DNA from: JAWLAT01 sp041395325
GTDB lineage: Bacteria > Pseudomonadota > Gammaproteobacteria > Xanthomonadales > SZUA-5
Direction: 5' to 3'
DNA length: 64,000 bases
Assembly (NCBI GenBank): GCA_041395325.1
Contig: JAWLAT010000006.1
Location: 1-64,000, forward strand
How positions within the stretch are numbered: the stretch's first letter is position 1; every line of letters begins with the position of its first letter. Positions 50,855 through 59,615 of this stretch are shown in pieces. The notes under the pieces are model-generated. The model had not been told where the DNA came from and searched no databases. It saw only the letters and a list, made by a program, of their open reading frames with translations. The position numbers and the translations under genes are program-made.

Positions 50855-51257
50855 GGCTGGCAGCCAGTCCACTGGCGTGCTGATTGGTCTGCTGATCGGT
50901 CTGGTGGTGGGCGCGATGATCGCCTTGCCCATCGCCAACAGCCAGCGCTACCGGAACGCCTACCCTCGGGGCCTGATGGCCGTGATGGAGCACGAACTGG
51001 ACGGTCTGCAGGACAGCGCCGCCGGCGATGACTGCGCGCTCGGCGAGACTCAGGTTCGCACCAGCCGACTGGCCGCCCTCAGCCGCGACACCACGGCCGC
51101 CTTCCATGCCGAAGGTGACGCCACCTTCGTCGAACTGCAGAAGGACCTCAACCAGGTCCTGCAGGATGCCGCCGCCAGCCCGTCCTGCGCCGGCTTGCGC
51201 CAACAACTGGAAGCCGCCGATCGCGCCTGCGAGGCGTGCCACCAGCGGTATCGATAG
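50844..51257 (+). CDS. membrane-anchored cytochrome c'-like protein
   Basis: 137 residues. One N-terminal membrane helix (GVLIGLLIGLVVGAMIALPI) anchors a helical periplasmic part; the C-terminus has the heme-attachment motif CEACHQRYR four residues before the end, the place it occupies in class II cytochromes c'. The gene overlaps the antiporter gene by 11 bases, so the two are co-transcribed. NO/CO binding or electron transfer is the family role; the role beside an antiporter is unclear. Confidence 0.75.
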   Translation: MSSKAGSQSTGVLIGLLIGLVVGAMIALPIANSQRYRNAYPRGLMAVMEHELDGLQDSAAGDDCALGETQVRTSRLAALSRDTTAAFHAEGDATFVELQKDLNQVLQDAAASPSCAGLRQQLEAADRACEACHQRYR

Positions 51258-51296
51258 CGGGCACTGCGGCGCGCGGCGCTCATCTTGCGATGGGAC

Positions 51297-54200
51297 TCAG
51301 GGCAGCTCGCAGCCCCCAATGCGCTCCAGTTCCAGTTCACCCTGGAGCCCTGCATGCACACCCGCGTGCGGATCCTCGGCGAACGCATAGCTCACCTGCA
51401 ATTCGCTGCAATCATTGAACTGCAACTCGGCTTCGCCCACCACAAAGAGATTGGCCGTCGGTCGACGCAAGCCTTCCCCACCAATGCTGCGATAGATCGG
51501 CAGGCGCACTCGCCCTGCCGCGGCACCAGCCAGATCACCCTGCAGGATGAACCAGTCCTGGGCAGCAAAGTCGTTCGCCAGTTCCGGTCGGTCGTAAGTG
51601 AACCAGGCCCCAAACAACAGCCCGTCCTGCGAACCACTGGCGGGCACCACCTCCAACATCAGGCCTTGACCCGAGGTATTCGAATCGAACCAGGCGCCCG
51701 ATTGGCGGATACTGAAACCGGCGTTGTCAGCGGCAGCCAGTGCGGGCGGGGCGACCTGACCGTCCGGCATGTCGCAAGGGCGCGTCCGCTGGCCGAGTCG
51801 AACCAAGGGAATCTGGTCCGGTTGCCCGGCGGACACCTCAGGGTCATAGCGAAAATACAGCGTGGCACGATCACAAGACTCGTCCAGCCGCAGTATCGCC
51901 TCACCAATGACCTCGGCTGCGGTGGCCGGCGGCTCGTTGAAGTGGCCATTGCGGTTCTGCAGGATGTCCAGACGCGCGAACGCAGCACCCGCTTCCGCTT
52001 GCCCTTGCAGTGAGTACCAGCGCATATCGGATTCATCGCCATTCACCCCATAGTCGTCGTAGGTGAACCAGGGCGCAAAAAGCGTATGCGTATCCTCGAC
52101 ATAGGTCAGCACGAATCCCTGACCCTGCAGCCCTGGGTGATACCAGAGTCCGGCAACCGCCGGCTGATCGACGGTGGCGCCCTCACCCAGCGGCGGCAGA
52201 TGGACGGCCCGCAACGCAGTCGTAGCATCGGTTTGCTGACGCAACAGCAGCAGGTCCAGGCCACTCGGACTGGTCACCCGGCCATCCAGCAGCAACTGGC
52301 AGGGTGGGCCCTCACATTCGATACTGTGACGACCCAACTCGCGCCCAGTCGCCCGCTCATAGGCAATCAGGTCCAGGTCGATGTCCAGGTCGTGACCGAA
52401 CTCGCCGATGAAATGGACATCACCCGGCCCTTTCGCCAAGCGGACGTGCAACATGCCCTGGTAAGCGGCAATGACACGTGACCAGACGATGGCGCCCGTT
52501 GCAGCATCGAGAGCCGACAGGGCGTGCTGACCATCCGGCCGTATGCCGTAGAGGATCAGTGGGAAATCATCCACATTGGCCTGGACGATGGAGCCCACCT
52601 CTGCCGGAATCGGCGTGGCGTTGCTGCCATCACGGGGATACCAGTTCGCCCCGATGATCACCCCTTCGGCCGACAGCGCCGTCGGAAATTCGATCAGATT
52701 GCCGTAAGGGAAGAACAGGCTGTCTGGCTGGCGACCGTCGAACCAATGGACCTCGATGCCACCTTCGGCCATGAAGTACGTGCCGACGCCGCCCGGCTCC
52801 CCGCCCAGTTGCACACCCAGCAGAGGCCGACTGGGCCGAAGTTCCGAACCATCCTGAGCCGAACGAAAGCGGACGATGACGCCGGATTCGGACTCGTGCT
52901 GGCTGACCACCACCCCGTCATGCAGCAGCAGGGGAACGCGATAAGTCCCGAAGACGGGCTCGAAGGGAAAGCTGGCCAGAGCCGCGCCCGTCAGGCGGTC
53001 AAAGCACTCGACCGGAGGACTGGTGAAGTTGCCATCGCCGTCGAAACTCAATGCCGAGAAGCAGGCCGCCTGTTCGGCCACCAGCAGATGAGCGTCGCGG
53101 GCATCGGACTCTCCGAACAGGGCGAAGTCTCGCCGCAGGGTCGCTGTCCACCGCAACTGTCCCGCGCGCGTCCAGGCCTGCAGCTGGCGATTGGCAGCGG
53201 TATCCACCACCACGAGCCGCTCGTCACCTTCGCTGTGCACGGCCAGCACCTTGGGTTGCTCCTGACCGCTGTAGCGCGGCGGCAACAGCAGATCGCCGAC
53301 CAGACCATTGCCATCGATGCGGGCATAGCGTCCCGCGCTGAGAAAATCGCCGTGCGTTGGCCTCGGCTCGAAGTCCTTGAACTCATCGTCGTCGCCAAGC
53401 GGCGCATCGACCCGCAGTTGTCCAGCGGCGTCAATGGCCATGAAGCGATGCTCCAAATGGCTCTCTCCGTCGACGAAGCGGAAGCGAGACGTGATGAATC
53501 GGGTTTCCAGATCCGCGGTGCGCAGCAACGCATAGCGCCCCAGTTCGGTGTGGTACACCTCGGCCTCGTCGGGCAGCGCAAACTGCCAGCCCACACCGCC
53601 ATCTGCCTTGATCTGCATCAGCAGGTCGGCGCCTTGCGCAGCGCGGTCGAACAACAGGAGCAGACTGCCATCGACTTCGCGGCGCGATAGCAGGATCTCG
53701 CGAGGGGCAAAGTCGAGATCCACATCCGTGAAATCGACCAGCATGCCCCCCAGATCACGCTCCATCAGGCGAAGCCGGGGCGCGTTCCAGAAGCGACCGA
53801 CCAACAGGACATGTCCGTTCTCCAGTTCGTGCATGCCCTCGACGAACACATCCTCGAGTGTCGTCGGCGAAAAATACCAACGCCAGGAGCCATCGGCTTC
53901 AAGGCGTCCGATCGCCCCTGATCCAAGGTAGTCGGCATAGAAGGCGCCGTGATCGGCGGCCGGGTACAGGCTGGTCATCCGGCCAATGGGCAGCTCATAT
54001 CGAATATCTGCCCTGCCCACGTCATCAGTGCGCATCAAGGCGTAGTCGTCATTTCGGTCTCGACAGATTGACCACAAGACCGAGTTCGGCGCGCCGTGTG
54101 CCCACAAGCACCGATTGAACGGATGTTGCCGGGCCCAGGCGACTTGGCCGTCCACGTCTAGGCGTGCCTGGACGAGGGTATCGTCCAGCGCATAGACGGC

Positions 54201-54494
54201 GCCGTTCTCCAGTTCGATCACGGTCGAACGTGGGTACGGCCCGGCCACGTTGCCGGCCAGACGCAGGCTCGCCGACAGCAACTGCTGATCTGCGTCGAAA
54301 TGCAGCAACTCCACGCGGCCATCGGAAAGCTCGACCACGGCTCGGTGGCCGCCCTGCAAATCCGCCGACACGCTCAGCACGGATGCGGTGGGCGTGCCAG
54401 GATCTGCCACCCGCAGCGGTACGTCCGAGCTCCAGGTGCCCGCCAGCGCGGGCGTGGCCACGGCAAACAACAGCCATTCACCGATCCTTCGCAT
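51297..54494 (-). CDS. giant exported protein with propeller-like body and duplicated C-terminal domain
   Basis: 1065 residues with a signal peptide (EWLLFAVATPALA). Residues 20-770 show repeated short beta-strand blocks as in beta-propellers, including a PQQ-like phrase (ALDAATGAIVWSRVI). The last 287 residues contain two copies of one domain: GLWYHPGLQGQGFVLTYV ... PWFTYDDYG ... YSLQGQAEAG and GAWFDSNTSGQGLMLEVV ... AWFTYDRPE ... FILQGDLAGA. Each ends in a beta-rich part with a Cys. Likely an extracellular or surface protein; function unknown. No partner is encoded beside it. Confidence 0.75.
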   Translation of the reverse strand: MRRIGEWLLFAVATPALAGTWSSDVPLRVADPGTPTASVLSVSADLQGGHRAVVELSDGRVELLHFDADQQLLSASLRLAGNVAGPYPRSTVIELENGAVYALDDTLVQARLDVDGQVAWARQHPFNRCLWAHGAPNSVLWSICRDRNDDYALMRTDDVGRADIRYELPIGRMTSLYPAADHGAFYADYLGSGAIGRLEADGSWRWYFSPTTLEDVFVEGMHELENGHVLLVGRFWNAPRLRLMERDLGGMLVDFTDVDLDFAPREILLSRREVDGSLLLLFDRAAQGADLLMQIKADGGVGWQFALPDEAEVYHTELGRYALLRTADLETRFITSRFRFVDGESHLEHRFMAIDAAGQLRVDAPLGDDDEFKDFEPRPTHGDFLSAGRYARIDGNGLVGDLLLPPRYSGQEQPKVLAVHSEGDERLVVVDTAANRQLQAWTRAGQLRWTATLRRDFALFGESDARDAHLLVAEQAACFSALSFDGDGNFTSPPVECFDRLTGAALASFPFEPVFGTYRVPLLLHDGVVVSQHESESGVIVRFRSAQDGSELRPSRPLLGVQLGGEPGGVGTYFMAEGGIEVHWFDGRQPDSLFFPYGNLIEFPTALSAEGVIIGANWYPRDGSNATPIPAEVGSIVQANVDDFPLILYGIRPDGQHALSALDAATGAIVWSRVIAAYQGMLHVRLAKGPGDVHFIGEFGHDLDIDLDLIAYERATGRELGRHSIECEGPPCQLLLDGRVTSPSGLDLLLLRQQTDATTALRAVHLPPLGEGATVDQPAVAGLWYHPGLQGQGFVLTYVEDTHTLFAPWFTYDDYGVNGDESDMRWYSLQGQAEAGAAFARLDILQNRNGHFNEPPATAAEVIGEAILRLDESCDRATLYFRYDPEVSAGQPDQIPLVRLGQRTRPCDMPDGQVAPPALAAADNAGFSIRQSGAWFDSNTSGQGLMLEVVPASGSQDGLLFGAWFTYDRPELANDFAAQDWFILQGDLAGAAAGRVRLPIYRSIGGEGLRRPTANLFVVGEAELQFNDCSELQVSYAFAEDPHAGVHAGLQGELELERIGGCELP
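51774..52160 (-). repeat. first copy of the C-terminal duplicated domain
   Basis: About residues 779-907. It shares GxWxxPxxxGxG, APWFTYD, W(Y/F)xLQG, and a late cysteine with the second copy encoded at 51300-51704. I recall similar units in other Lysobacterales secreted proteins. Confidence 0.65.
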
Positions 54495-54685
54495 CTGAAC
54501 CAACCCAGCCTGATTGCCACCAAGCTGGCATGAATACCTCCATCAGGCAATGCGCCTTCATCTGCGGCGCTAGGCGCAGTTGGGTGTCTGAATTCTCCGT
54601 GTATCCTCTGCAAGACTGATCCGCGGCATCACCATGGTTCTCAATAAAATCAGCCAGATGGTGACGAGAACATCGGCGCGAATGC

Positions 54686-55150
54686 ATGGCGACTGACGCA
54701 CCCGGCCGTCACATCAAGGAAGCGCTGGCCAGATGGCAACACGCGGCAGAAGCGGCCATTCTTGCGGGTTGCGCGGCTGATGCTCCGTTCGAGTCGGACG
54801 ACATACCCGACCATGTTCGGGCCTATCTCGAGCAAGCATTGTCGCAAGCCTCATCCCCCTACTGGGTTGGTGAGTGCTTCGCACAGGCGCGGGAACTGGT
54901 CAGATATCCGCCCGGTTTCGTGGCGCCGCATCCGGCTTACCTCGCCTACCGCGGCGATGGCATCGCGGCGGTCGAACATGTCCAGGGCCACCTTTTCGAT
55001 TTCGCCTGTCCCAACTGCGGCAGCGCCGAGGATGTGGTGGTGCGGTCGTCCGAATGGGGCGTCAACCTGACCAGCGGGGATGCGCGCGGACAGTTCTGTG
55101 CCGAGTGTGGGCGGTGTGGCCGGTCCTTTTCGGGCAGCTTCGAGGACTAG
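54686..55150 (+). CDS. hypothetical protein with two CxxC pairs
   Basis: 154 residues. The N-half is helical (GRHIKEALARWQHAAEAAIL; DHVRAYLEQALSQASS) and the C-half has CPNCGS ... CAECGRCG, two zinc-binding CxxC pairs. No signal peptide. It is divergent from the giant exported-protein gene. No family recognised. A short frame upstream (54633-54695) overlaps its start and is discussed among rejected items. Confidence 0.65.
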   Translation: MATDAPGRHIKEALARWQHAAEAAILAGCAADAPFESDDIPDHVRAYLEQALSQASSPYWVGECFAQARELVRYPPGFVAPHPAYLAYRGDGIAAVEHVQGHLFDFACPNCGSAEDVVVRSSEWGVNLTSGDARGQFCAECGRCGRSFSGSFED

Positions 55151-55218
55151 GCCCTTTGCACCGTCGCGGCGCGCAGCAATCGCGCGTCATCCCGAAGGGA
55201 CGCGTTCACCACTCGACC

Positions 55219-55238
55219 ATGTCAAGTTCATTTGACAT
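55219..55238. promoter_or_regulatory. palindrome overlapping the -35 of the 55.3-57.1 kb operon
   Basis: ATGTCAA and TTGACAT form a perfect 7-base inverted repeat around a 6-base spacer; the right arm is the -35 hexamer of the promoter at 55232-55260. A repressor binding there would block polymerase. The XRE-type regulator of the same operon is the natural candidate. Confidence 0.7.
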
Positions 55239-55260
55239 TCCTCGCCCAAAGCAATGTAAT
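55232..55260 (+). promoter_or_regulatory. sigma-70 promoter of the membrane protein/XRE/hydrolase operon
   Basis: TTGACA (55232-55237) and TGTAAT (55255-55260) are 17 bases apart, near consensus. Transcription should start near 55267. A second inverted repeat (AATGTA/TACATT) lies at 55253-55274, over the -10 and start. Confidence 0.8.
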
Positions 55261-55274
55261 GTTTACCGTACATT
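55253..55274. promoter_or_regulatory. inverted repeat over the -10 and start of the same promoter
   Basis: AATGTA and TACATT are perfect 6-base arms around a 10-base spacer. It overlaps the -10 and the predicted start, so it too could be an operator. Short arms make chance occurrence possible. Confidence 0.45.
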
Positions 55275-55295
55275 TTGTCTGGGAGACATGACATC

Positions 55296-55961
55296 GTGCC
55301 GAGCCTTTCACCGCGCAATCAGCTGATCCTCTGTCTGGTCCTGGCCGGCGTTGGCCTGGTGCTGTTCCTGGGCAACAGCTACCGCCAGTGGACTGAGGGG
55401 CTGCCGCTGCCACTGGACCTGCTGGGCGCTTCCCTGTTCGTGGCGGCAGTCTGGTTCAGCGTGGACGCCATCTCTCGGATTCCACGCAGCGAGGCCGAGT
55501 TGCAGATTGCGCCGCAGGAGTGGCAAGCCTGGCTAGGACTGGCTTTCTGCATCGCTTGCCTGGTCATGCTTGGGTTGAATGCGGGCGCTTTCGCCATCCC
55601 CGAACCCATTCACCGCAATCCGGACGCTGCCCAGGCCGGACGCCAGATCGGACTGCTGTTCGCGGCCTGGGCCATCGTGTCCTATCTGTTGCAGCAGCGT
55701 TGGGCCGGTCATGCTCATGAGGACGAACGCGACCTGTTGATTGCGCGTCAGGCCAGCGGATGGGGTCGTCTGGCCACCACGCTCTGCCTGGTCAGCCTGG
55801 CCCTGCTGCTGGGGTTCTCCGACACCGACAGACTGACCCAGCTGAGCTATCCGTGGCTGGCACAGCTGATTCTCAGCAGTTTGCTGGTCGGCGCCGGCGT
55901 CGAATACGCCCATGCCGCCTACCGCTACTGGCAGGACCGCCGTGGCCTGGATCCGTCCTGA
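55296..55961 (+). CDS. four-helix membrane protein, partner of the XRE regulator
   Basis: 221 residues from GTG 55296 (a TTG at 55275 is the alternative). Helices at LILCLVLAGVGLVLFL, LDLLGASLFVAAVWF, LGLAFCIACLVMLGL, GLLFAAWAIVSYLLQ, LATTLCLVSLALLLG and LAQLILSSLLVGAGVE give about six segments. GGGAGA lies nine bases upstream. The stop overlaps the ATG of the XRE gene by one base (TGATG). Membrane proteins paired this way with small XRE regulators are common; function unknown. Confidence 0.75.
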   Translation: MPSLSPRNQLILCLVLAGVGLVLFLGNSYRQWTEGLPLPLDLLGASLFVAAVWFSVDAISRIPRSEAELQIAPQEWQAWLGLAFCIACLVMLGLNAGAFAIPEPIHRNPDAAQAGRQIGLLFAAWAIVSYLLQQRWAGHAHEDERDLLIARQASGWGRLATTLCLVSLALLLGFSDTDRLTQLSYPWLAQLILSSLLVGAGVEYAHAAYRYWQDRRGLDPS

Positions 55962-56179
55962 TGGCGAGTCATTCCATCCGCAACCACATCCGTCGCTTTC
56001 GCTTCGAGCGCGGCGAGATGACTCAGCAAGCCCTGGCTGACGCCTGCGGCGTCACCCGCCAGACCATCATCGCGCTGGAAGCCAATCGCTATGCCCCATC
56101 GCTGGAACTGGGCTTTCGCATATCCCGCGCATTGCAGGCATCCCTGCTGGAGGTTTTTGAATGGGAACCACCAACATGA
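55961..56179 (+). CDS. small XRE-family transcriptional regulator
   Basis: 72 residues, just a helix-turn-helix: GEMTQQALADACGVTRQTIIALEANRYAPSLELGFRIS. It matches the compact regulator group in which the HTH is followed by a short ALQASLLEVFEWE tail. Coupled to the membrane protein gene by one base and overlapping the hydrolase gene. Probably binds the palindromes in its own promoter region. Confidence 0.9.
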   Translation: MASHSIRNHIRRFRFERGEMTQQALADACGVTRQTIIALEANRYAPSLELGFRISRALQASLLEVFEWEPPT

Positions 56180-57120
56180 GCGGTCGCAACGTTCGTCCCT
56201 GGTGGCGCTGGCCCCTGCGCTTGCTGCTGACCGCCACCACCTTGATGGCGATCCTGGCGGCCTACGCCGCGTGGATCGTGCTCCGATTCGACACCGAGCA
56301 TCTGCCACCGCGCTACGGTGAGGTCGACGCCCAGCTGTTCCTGCCAGACCAAGAAGGCGAAAGCCCTCGACCGCTGCTGGTCCTGCTCGGTGGTGCCGAA
56401 GGCGGCAATGCCTGGGCCAGTCGTCGCTGGCAGGCTCAGCGCCAGCGTTTCCTGGATCAAGGCTTTGCGCTGTTAGCCATTGGCTATTTCGGCCTGCCCA
56501 ACACGCCGCAACATCTGGATCGCATTGCGGTCGAAGGGGTTCATGCCGCCATTGCCGATGCCGCCAGCGATTCCCGCATCAACGGCCACTGCATCGGCGT
56601 GATCGGTGGCTCGCGCGGTAGCGAACTGGCCTTGTTGCTCGGTAGCCACTATCCGGAAATCGACGCCGTGATTGCGCTGACGCCCGCCAGCGCGGTCTTT
56701 GTGAGCCTCACGGACGCGATGATCACTTCGGGCTATGCCTTCGAGGGCGAACCCTTGCCCTTCGTGCCGATGAGCTGGTCGGCCACGCTGAATCTGATCG
56801 TCGGCGACATTGGCGGCGCCATGCGCAAACTGACGGCTGACGAGACGGCCATGGCCTTGGCCGCGATCGCAGTGGAGCGGATCAACGGACCGATTCTGCT
56901 GGTGTCAGCCGTCAACGATGAAATGTGGCCATCGCGCGACATGGCCGATCGGATCATGCAGCGTCTGCAGGCCAGCGGATTTGCCCACGCGCACGAACAT
57001 CTGGCCATGCCGGGGGGGCACGAAGAACCCCTGCGCGCGTTTCCCCAGATCGAGGCGTTCTTGCAGGCCCACATGCTCGCAAGCGGTCAAGCCGGTTGCG
57101 GCGGACCCGTCAGGGAGTGA
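56161..57120 (+). CDS. alpha/beta hydrolase (BAAT/acyl-CoA thioester hydrolase-like)
   Basis: 319 residues. N-terminal membrane helix (LLLTATTLMAILAAYAAWIVL), nucleophile Ser151 in GVIGGSRGSELAL, acid Asp253 in SAVNDEMWPS and His287 in MPGGHEEP. GxSxG with GGSRG is typical of BAAT C-terminal-type thioesterases. A GGAGG site precedes ATG 56161, which overlaps the XRE gene by 19 bases. The N-terminal anchor places it in the membrane. Substrate unknown. Its TGA abuts the ffh stop. Confidence 0.83.
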   Translation: MGTTNMSGRNVRPWWRWPLRLLLTATTLMAILAAYAAWIVLRFDTEHLPPRYGEVDAQLFLPDQEGESPRPLLVLLGGAEGGNAWASRRWQAQRQRFLDQGFALLAIGYFGLPNTPQHLDRIAVEGVHAAIADAASDSRINGHCIGVIGGSRGSELALLLGSHYPEIDAVIALTPASAVFVSLTDAMITSGYAFEGEPLPFVPMSWSATLNLIVGDIGGAMRKLTADETAMALAAIAVERINGPILLVSAVNDEMWPSRDMADRIMQRLQASGFAHAHEHLAMPGGHEEPLRAFPQIEAFLQAHMLASGQAGCGGPVRE

Positions 57121-58506
57121 TCAAAAGCGCGGCATCCCGCCCGGTGGCAAACCACCACCCATACCGGGCATGCGTCGTTGCAGACCCTTCAACATGCCCT
57201 TGATGCCGCCGCCCTTGAGCTTCTTCATCATCTTTTCCATCTGCTGAAACTGCTTCATCAGCTGGTTCACGTCCGCTGGCTTGGTCCCCGAACCGCGGGC
57301 AATGCGCGCGCGACGCGAACCATTGATGGTGGCCGGGAAGCGGCGCTCCTTCGGCGTCATCGAATCGATGATGGCGACCATCCGCACCACGTGACCGTCA
57401 TTGACCCGATCCTTCATTTCCTGCGGGATCTTGGCCATGCCAGGCAGTTTGTCGAGCAGGCCGGTCAACCCGCCCATCGACTGCATCTGTTTCAGATGCT
57501 CGCGGAAATCATTGAAATCGAAGCCCTTGCCGGCGACGACCTTGTTCGCTAGCTTCTGCATCTTGTCCTGATCGACCTTGCGCGTGACATCCTCGATCAG
57601 GCTCAGCACATCGCCCATGCCGAGAATGCGCGAGGCCACGCGGTCCGGATGGAATGGTTCCAGCGCATCAGTCTTCTCGCCGGCACCGAGGAACTTGATC
57701 GGCTTGCCGGTGATCTCGCGCACGCTCAGTGCGGCGCCGCCGCGGGCGTCGCCATCGGTCTTGGTCAGGATGACGCCAGTCAAGGGCAGCGCCTCGGCGA
57801 AGGCCTTGGCCGAGTTGGCCGCATCCTGACCGGTCATGCTGTCGACCACGAACAGCGTTTCTGCCGGCTGCAGCTGCGCGTGCAGGCCCGCCACTTCGGC
57901 CATCATCGCTTCGTCTACGTGCAAGCGGCCGGCGGTGTCGACGATCAGCACATCGGCCAGCTGCTTGCGCGCCTGCTCCAGCGCCCGAGTGGCGATGGCC
58001 GCCGGCGCCTCGTCGCCACTGGAGGCGATGAACTGCGCGCCGACCTGCCCCGCCAGCGTCTCCAGCTGGGCGATGGCGGCCGGGCGATAGACGTCGCAAC
58101 TCACCACGGCGACGCGCTTCTTGGCGCGCTCGGCGAGGAAGCGGGCCAGCTTGGCCGCCGTGGTGGTCTTGCCGGCACCCTGCAAGCCGGCCAGCAGGAT
58201 CACCACCGGCGCACTCTGCGCCAGCTGCAGGCTCTCGTTCTGCTCGCCCATCAGCCGGACGAGTTCCTCGTGGACGATCTTGACCAGCGTCTGCGCCGGG
58301 CTGAGGCTCTCCATGACCTCGCGGCCCAGCGCGCGGTCGCGCACCTTGCCGATGAAGGTCTGCACCACCGGCAGCGCCACATCGGCTTCCAGCAGGGCGA
58401 TGCGCACCTCGCGCAGACCCTCGCGCACATGTTCTTCGCTCAGGCGGGCGCGGCCGCGCATCCGCTCGATGGCCGAGCTCAGGCGCTGGGTCAGGTTCTG
58501 AAACAT
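57121..58506 (-). CDS. ffh: signal recognition particle GTPase Ffh
   Basis: 461 residues: GTPase motifs LLAGLQGAGKTTTAAKLA, VDTAGRLHVDE and LTKTDGDARGGAAL, followed by the methionine-rich M domain (LMKQFQQMEKMMKKL). Ends GGGLPPGGMPRF. It binds 4.5S RNA and signal sequences and targets proteins to the membrane. Convergent with the hydrolase gene, stops abutting. Confidence 0.98.
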   Translation of the reverse strand: MFQNLTQRLSSAIERMRGRARLSEEHVREGLREVRIALLEADVALPVVQTFIGKVRDRALGREVMESLSPAQTLVKIVHEELVRLMGEQNESLQLAQSAPVVILLAGLQGAGKTTTAAKLARFLAERAKKRVAVVSCDVYRPAAIAQLETLAGQVGAQFIASSGDEAPAAIATRALEQARKQLADVLIVDTAGRLHVDEAMMAEVAGLHAQLQPAETLFVVDSMTGQDAANSAKAFAEALPLTGVILTKTDGDARGGAALSVREITGKPIKFLGAGEKTDALEPFHPDRVASRILGMGDVLSLIEDVTRKVDQDKMQKLANKVVAGKGFDFNDFREHLKQMQSMGGLTGLLDKLPGMAKIPQEMKDRVNDGHVVRMVAIIDSMTPKERRFPATINGSRRARIARGSGTKPADVNQLMKQFQQMEKMMKKLKGGGIKGMLKGLQRRMPGMGGGLPPGGMPRF

Positions 58507-58548
58507 CGCTGGGATCCTGCGGAGGTCAAGCCGCCGATTATAGCCGCC

Positions 58549-58953
58549 TCAGTCGACCCAGCTGTCGAAGCGTTGCTCGGCAGCCAAAGTCCGCCGCAGC
58601 AGCCGGGCCACGTCCCGCAACATGCGGGCGTGCTCGCCAGGCGGCATGGGCTCGGGGATCTCGTCGGTCGGTGCCAAGTCCATCAATGGCGGCCCGGACT
58701 CGATGTGCACTGCCCACACGTCCAGCAGCCGCAGCAAGCGATGGCACGCCGCCAGATCCAGCTGCCTGCCATCCAGGACGCTGACCTGTTCCAGCCATTG
58801 GCCATCGTCCGCCTGGGTCGCAGTCACTCGATCGACAATGGCCTGCCAATGTTCGAGGGGCATCCGCACCCTGCCCTGCCCCGACCAGGCCGAGCCACTG
58901 CCCGTATCGGCCGGATCCTCGTCGGTGCAGAACAGCTGCCACATCCGGCTCAT
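58549..58953 (-). CDS. hypothetical protein upstream of ffh
   Basis: 134 residues from ATG 58953, one base after the stop of the membrane protein gene (TGAGATG). Soluble, mixed helical, containing HWQAIVDRVTATQADDGQWL and LRDVARLLRRTLAAEQRF. No family recognised. The start excludes an extension with a proline-rich tail. Confidence 0.6.
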   Translation of the reverse strand: MSRMWQLFCTDEDPADTGSGSAWSGQGRVRMPLEHWQAIVDRVTATQADDGQWLEQVSVLDGRQLDLAACHRLLRLLDVWAVHIESGPPLMDLAPTDEIPEPMPPGEHARMLRDVARLLRRTLAAEQRFDSWVD

Positions 58954-58954
58954 C

Positions 58955-59419
58955 TCAGCCTGCCCGTGGAAGCAACCGAAGACGGGTGGCGAACCAACCG
59001 AGTATCGGCAAGGCAATGATCAGCGCCAGCGTGATCAGGATCTGCATCAGCAACAACGCCGAACCCAGTCCATCAAGCACTCGCCAGACCGCAAAGATCA
59101 CGATCCAGACCAGTAGCGGCCAGCAGAGGATCAGACTACCCGCCAGCAAGGGCCAGATCGACCAGCGCCGATTGGCGAGCAGGGCCGCACTGCCGACCAG
59201 GCACAATCCAGCGCCCAGTTGCATTGGCAAGGCGGTCAGCGCGGCCGTTCCGGCAAAGGCCAGGGTACGCTGGGTGTCCTCCCCAGCCGGAACGGCGCTG
59301 AACAGGACGCGTAGCCCAAAAACCAGCTGGCCAAGGTCGTAGCCGCTGCTCAACAGCGCAAACCACGGCAGGGACAACGCCAGCAATCCGCGCAGGCAGC
59401 GATTGGCGGTCAGTTTCAT
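58955..59419 (-). CDS. hypothetical membrane protein
   Basis: 154 residues from ATG 59419, with GGAAT upstream. Four hydrophobic segments (LRGLLALSLPWFALLSS; ALTALPMQLGAGLCLVGSAAL; IWPLLAGSLILCWPLLVWIVI; SALLLMQILITLALIIALPIL). No family recognised. It is divergent from the CcsA-like gene and followed by an unknown soluble protein. Confidence 0.65.
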   Translation of the reverse strand: MKLTANRCLRGLLALSLPWFALLSSGYDLGQLVFGLRVLFSAVPAGEDTQRTLAFAGTAALTALPMQLGAGLCLVGSAALLANRRWSIWPLLAGSLILCWPLLVWIVIFAVWRVLDGLGSALLLMQILITLALIIALPILGWFATRLRLLPRAG

Positions 59420-59615
59420 CAATGGTATTCCGGGACAGCCGATGTTCGCATCGTTGGAGCACAGCGCGTGCCAGATCAGCGACAGCGCGGCAGCCTCTCG
59501 CAGCAATGCCGGATCTCCGACAGGCCCTTTCGGCTTCCCGGATTCGGGAAACGGCTCCCACCAGGGAGAAGCACGGGCAGCCACGCGCCCAGGACAAAAA
59601 TGCGATCATCTCCCG

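Noticed and set aside
54633..54695. 20-codon frame (MVLNKISQMVTRTSARMHGD) before the two-CxxC gene
   Set aside because: No ribosome site and no homologue known; could be a leader peptide but cannot be supported.
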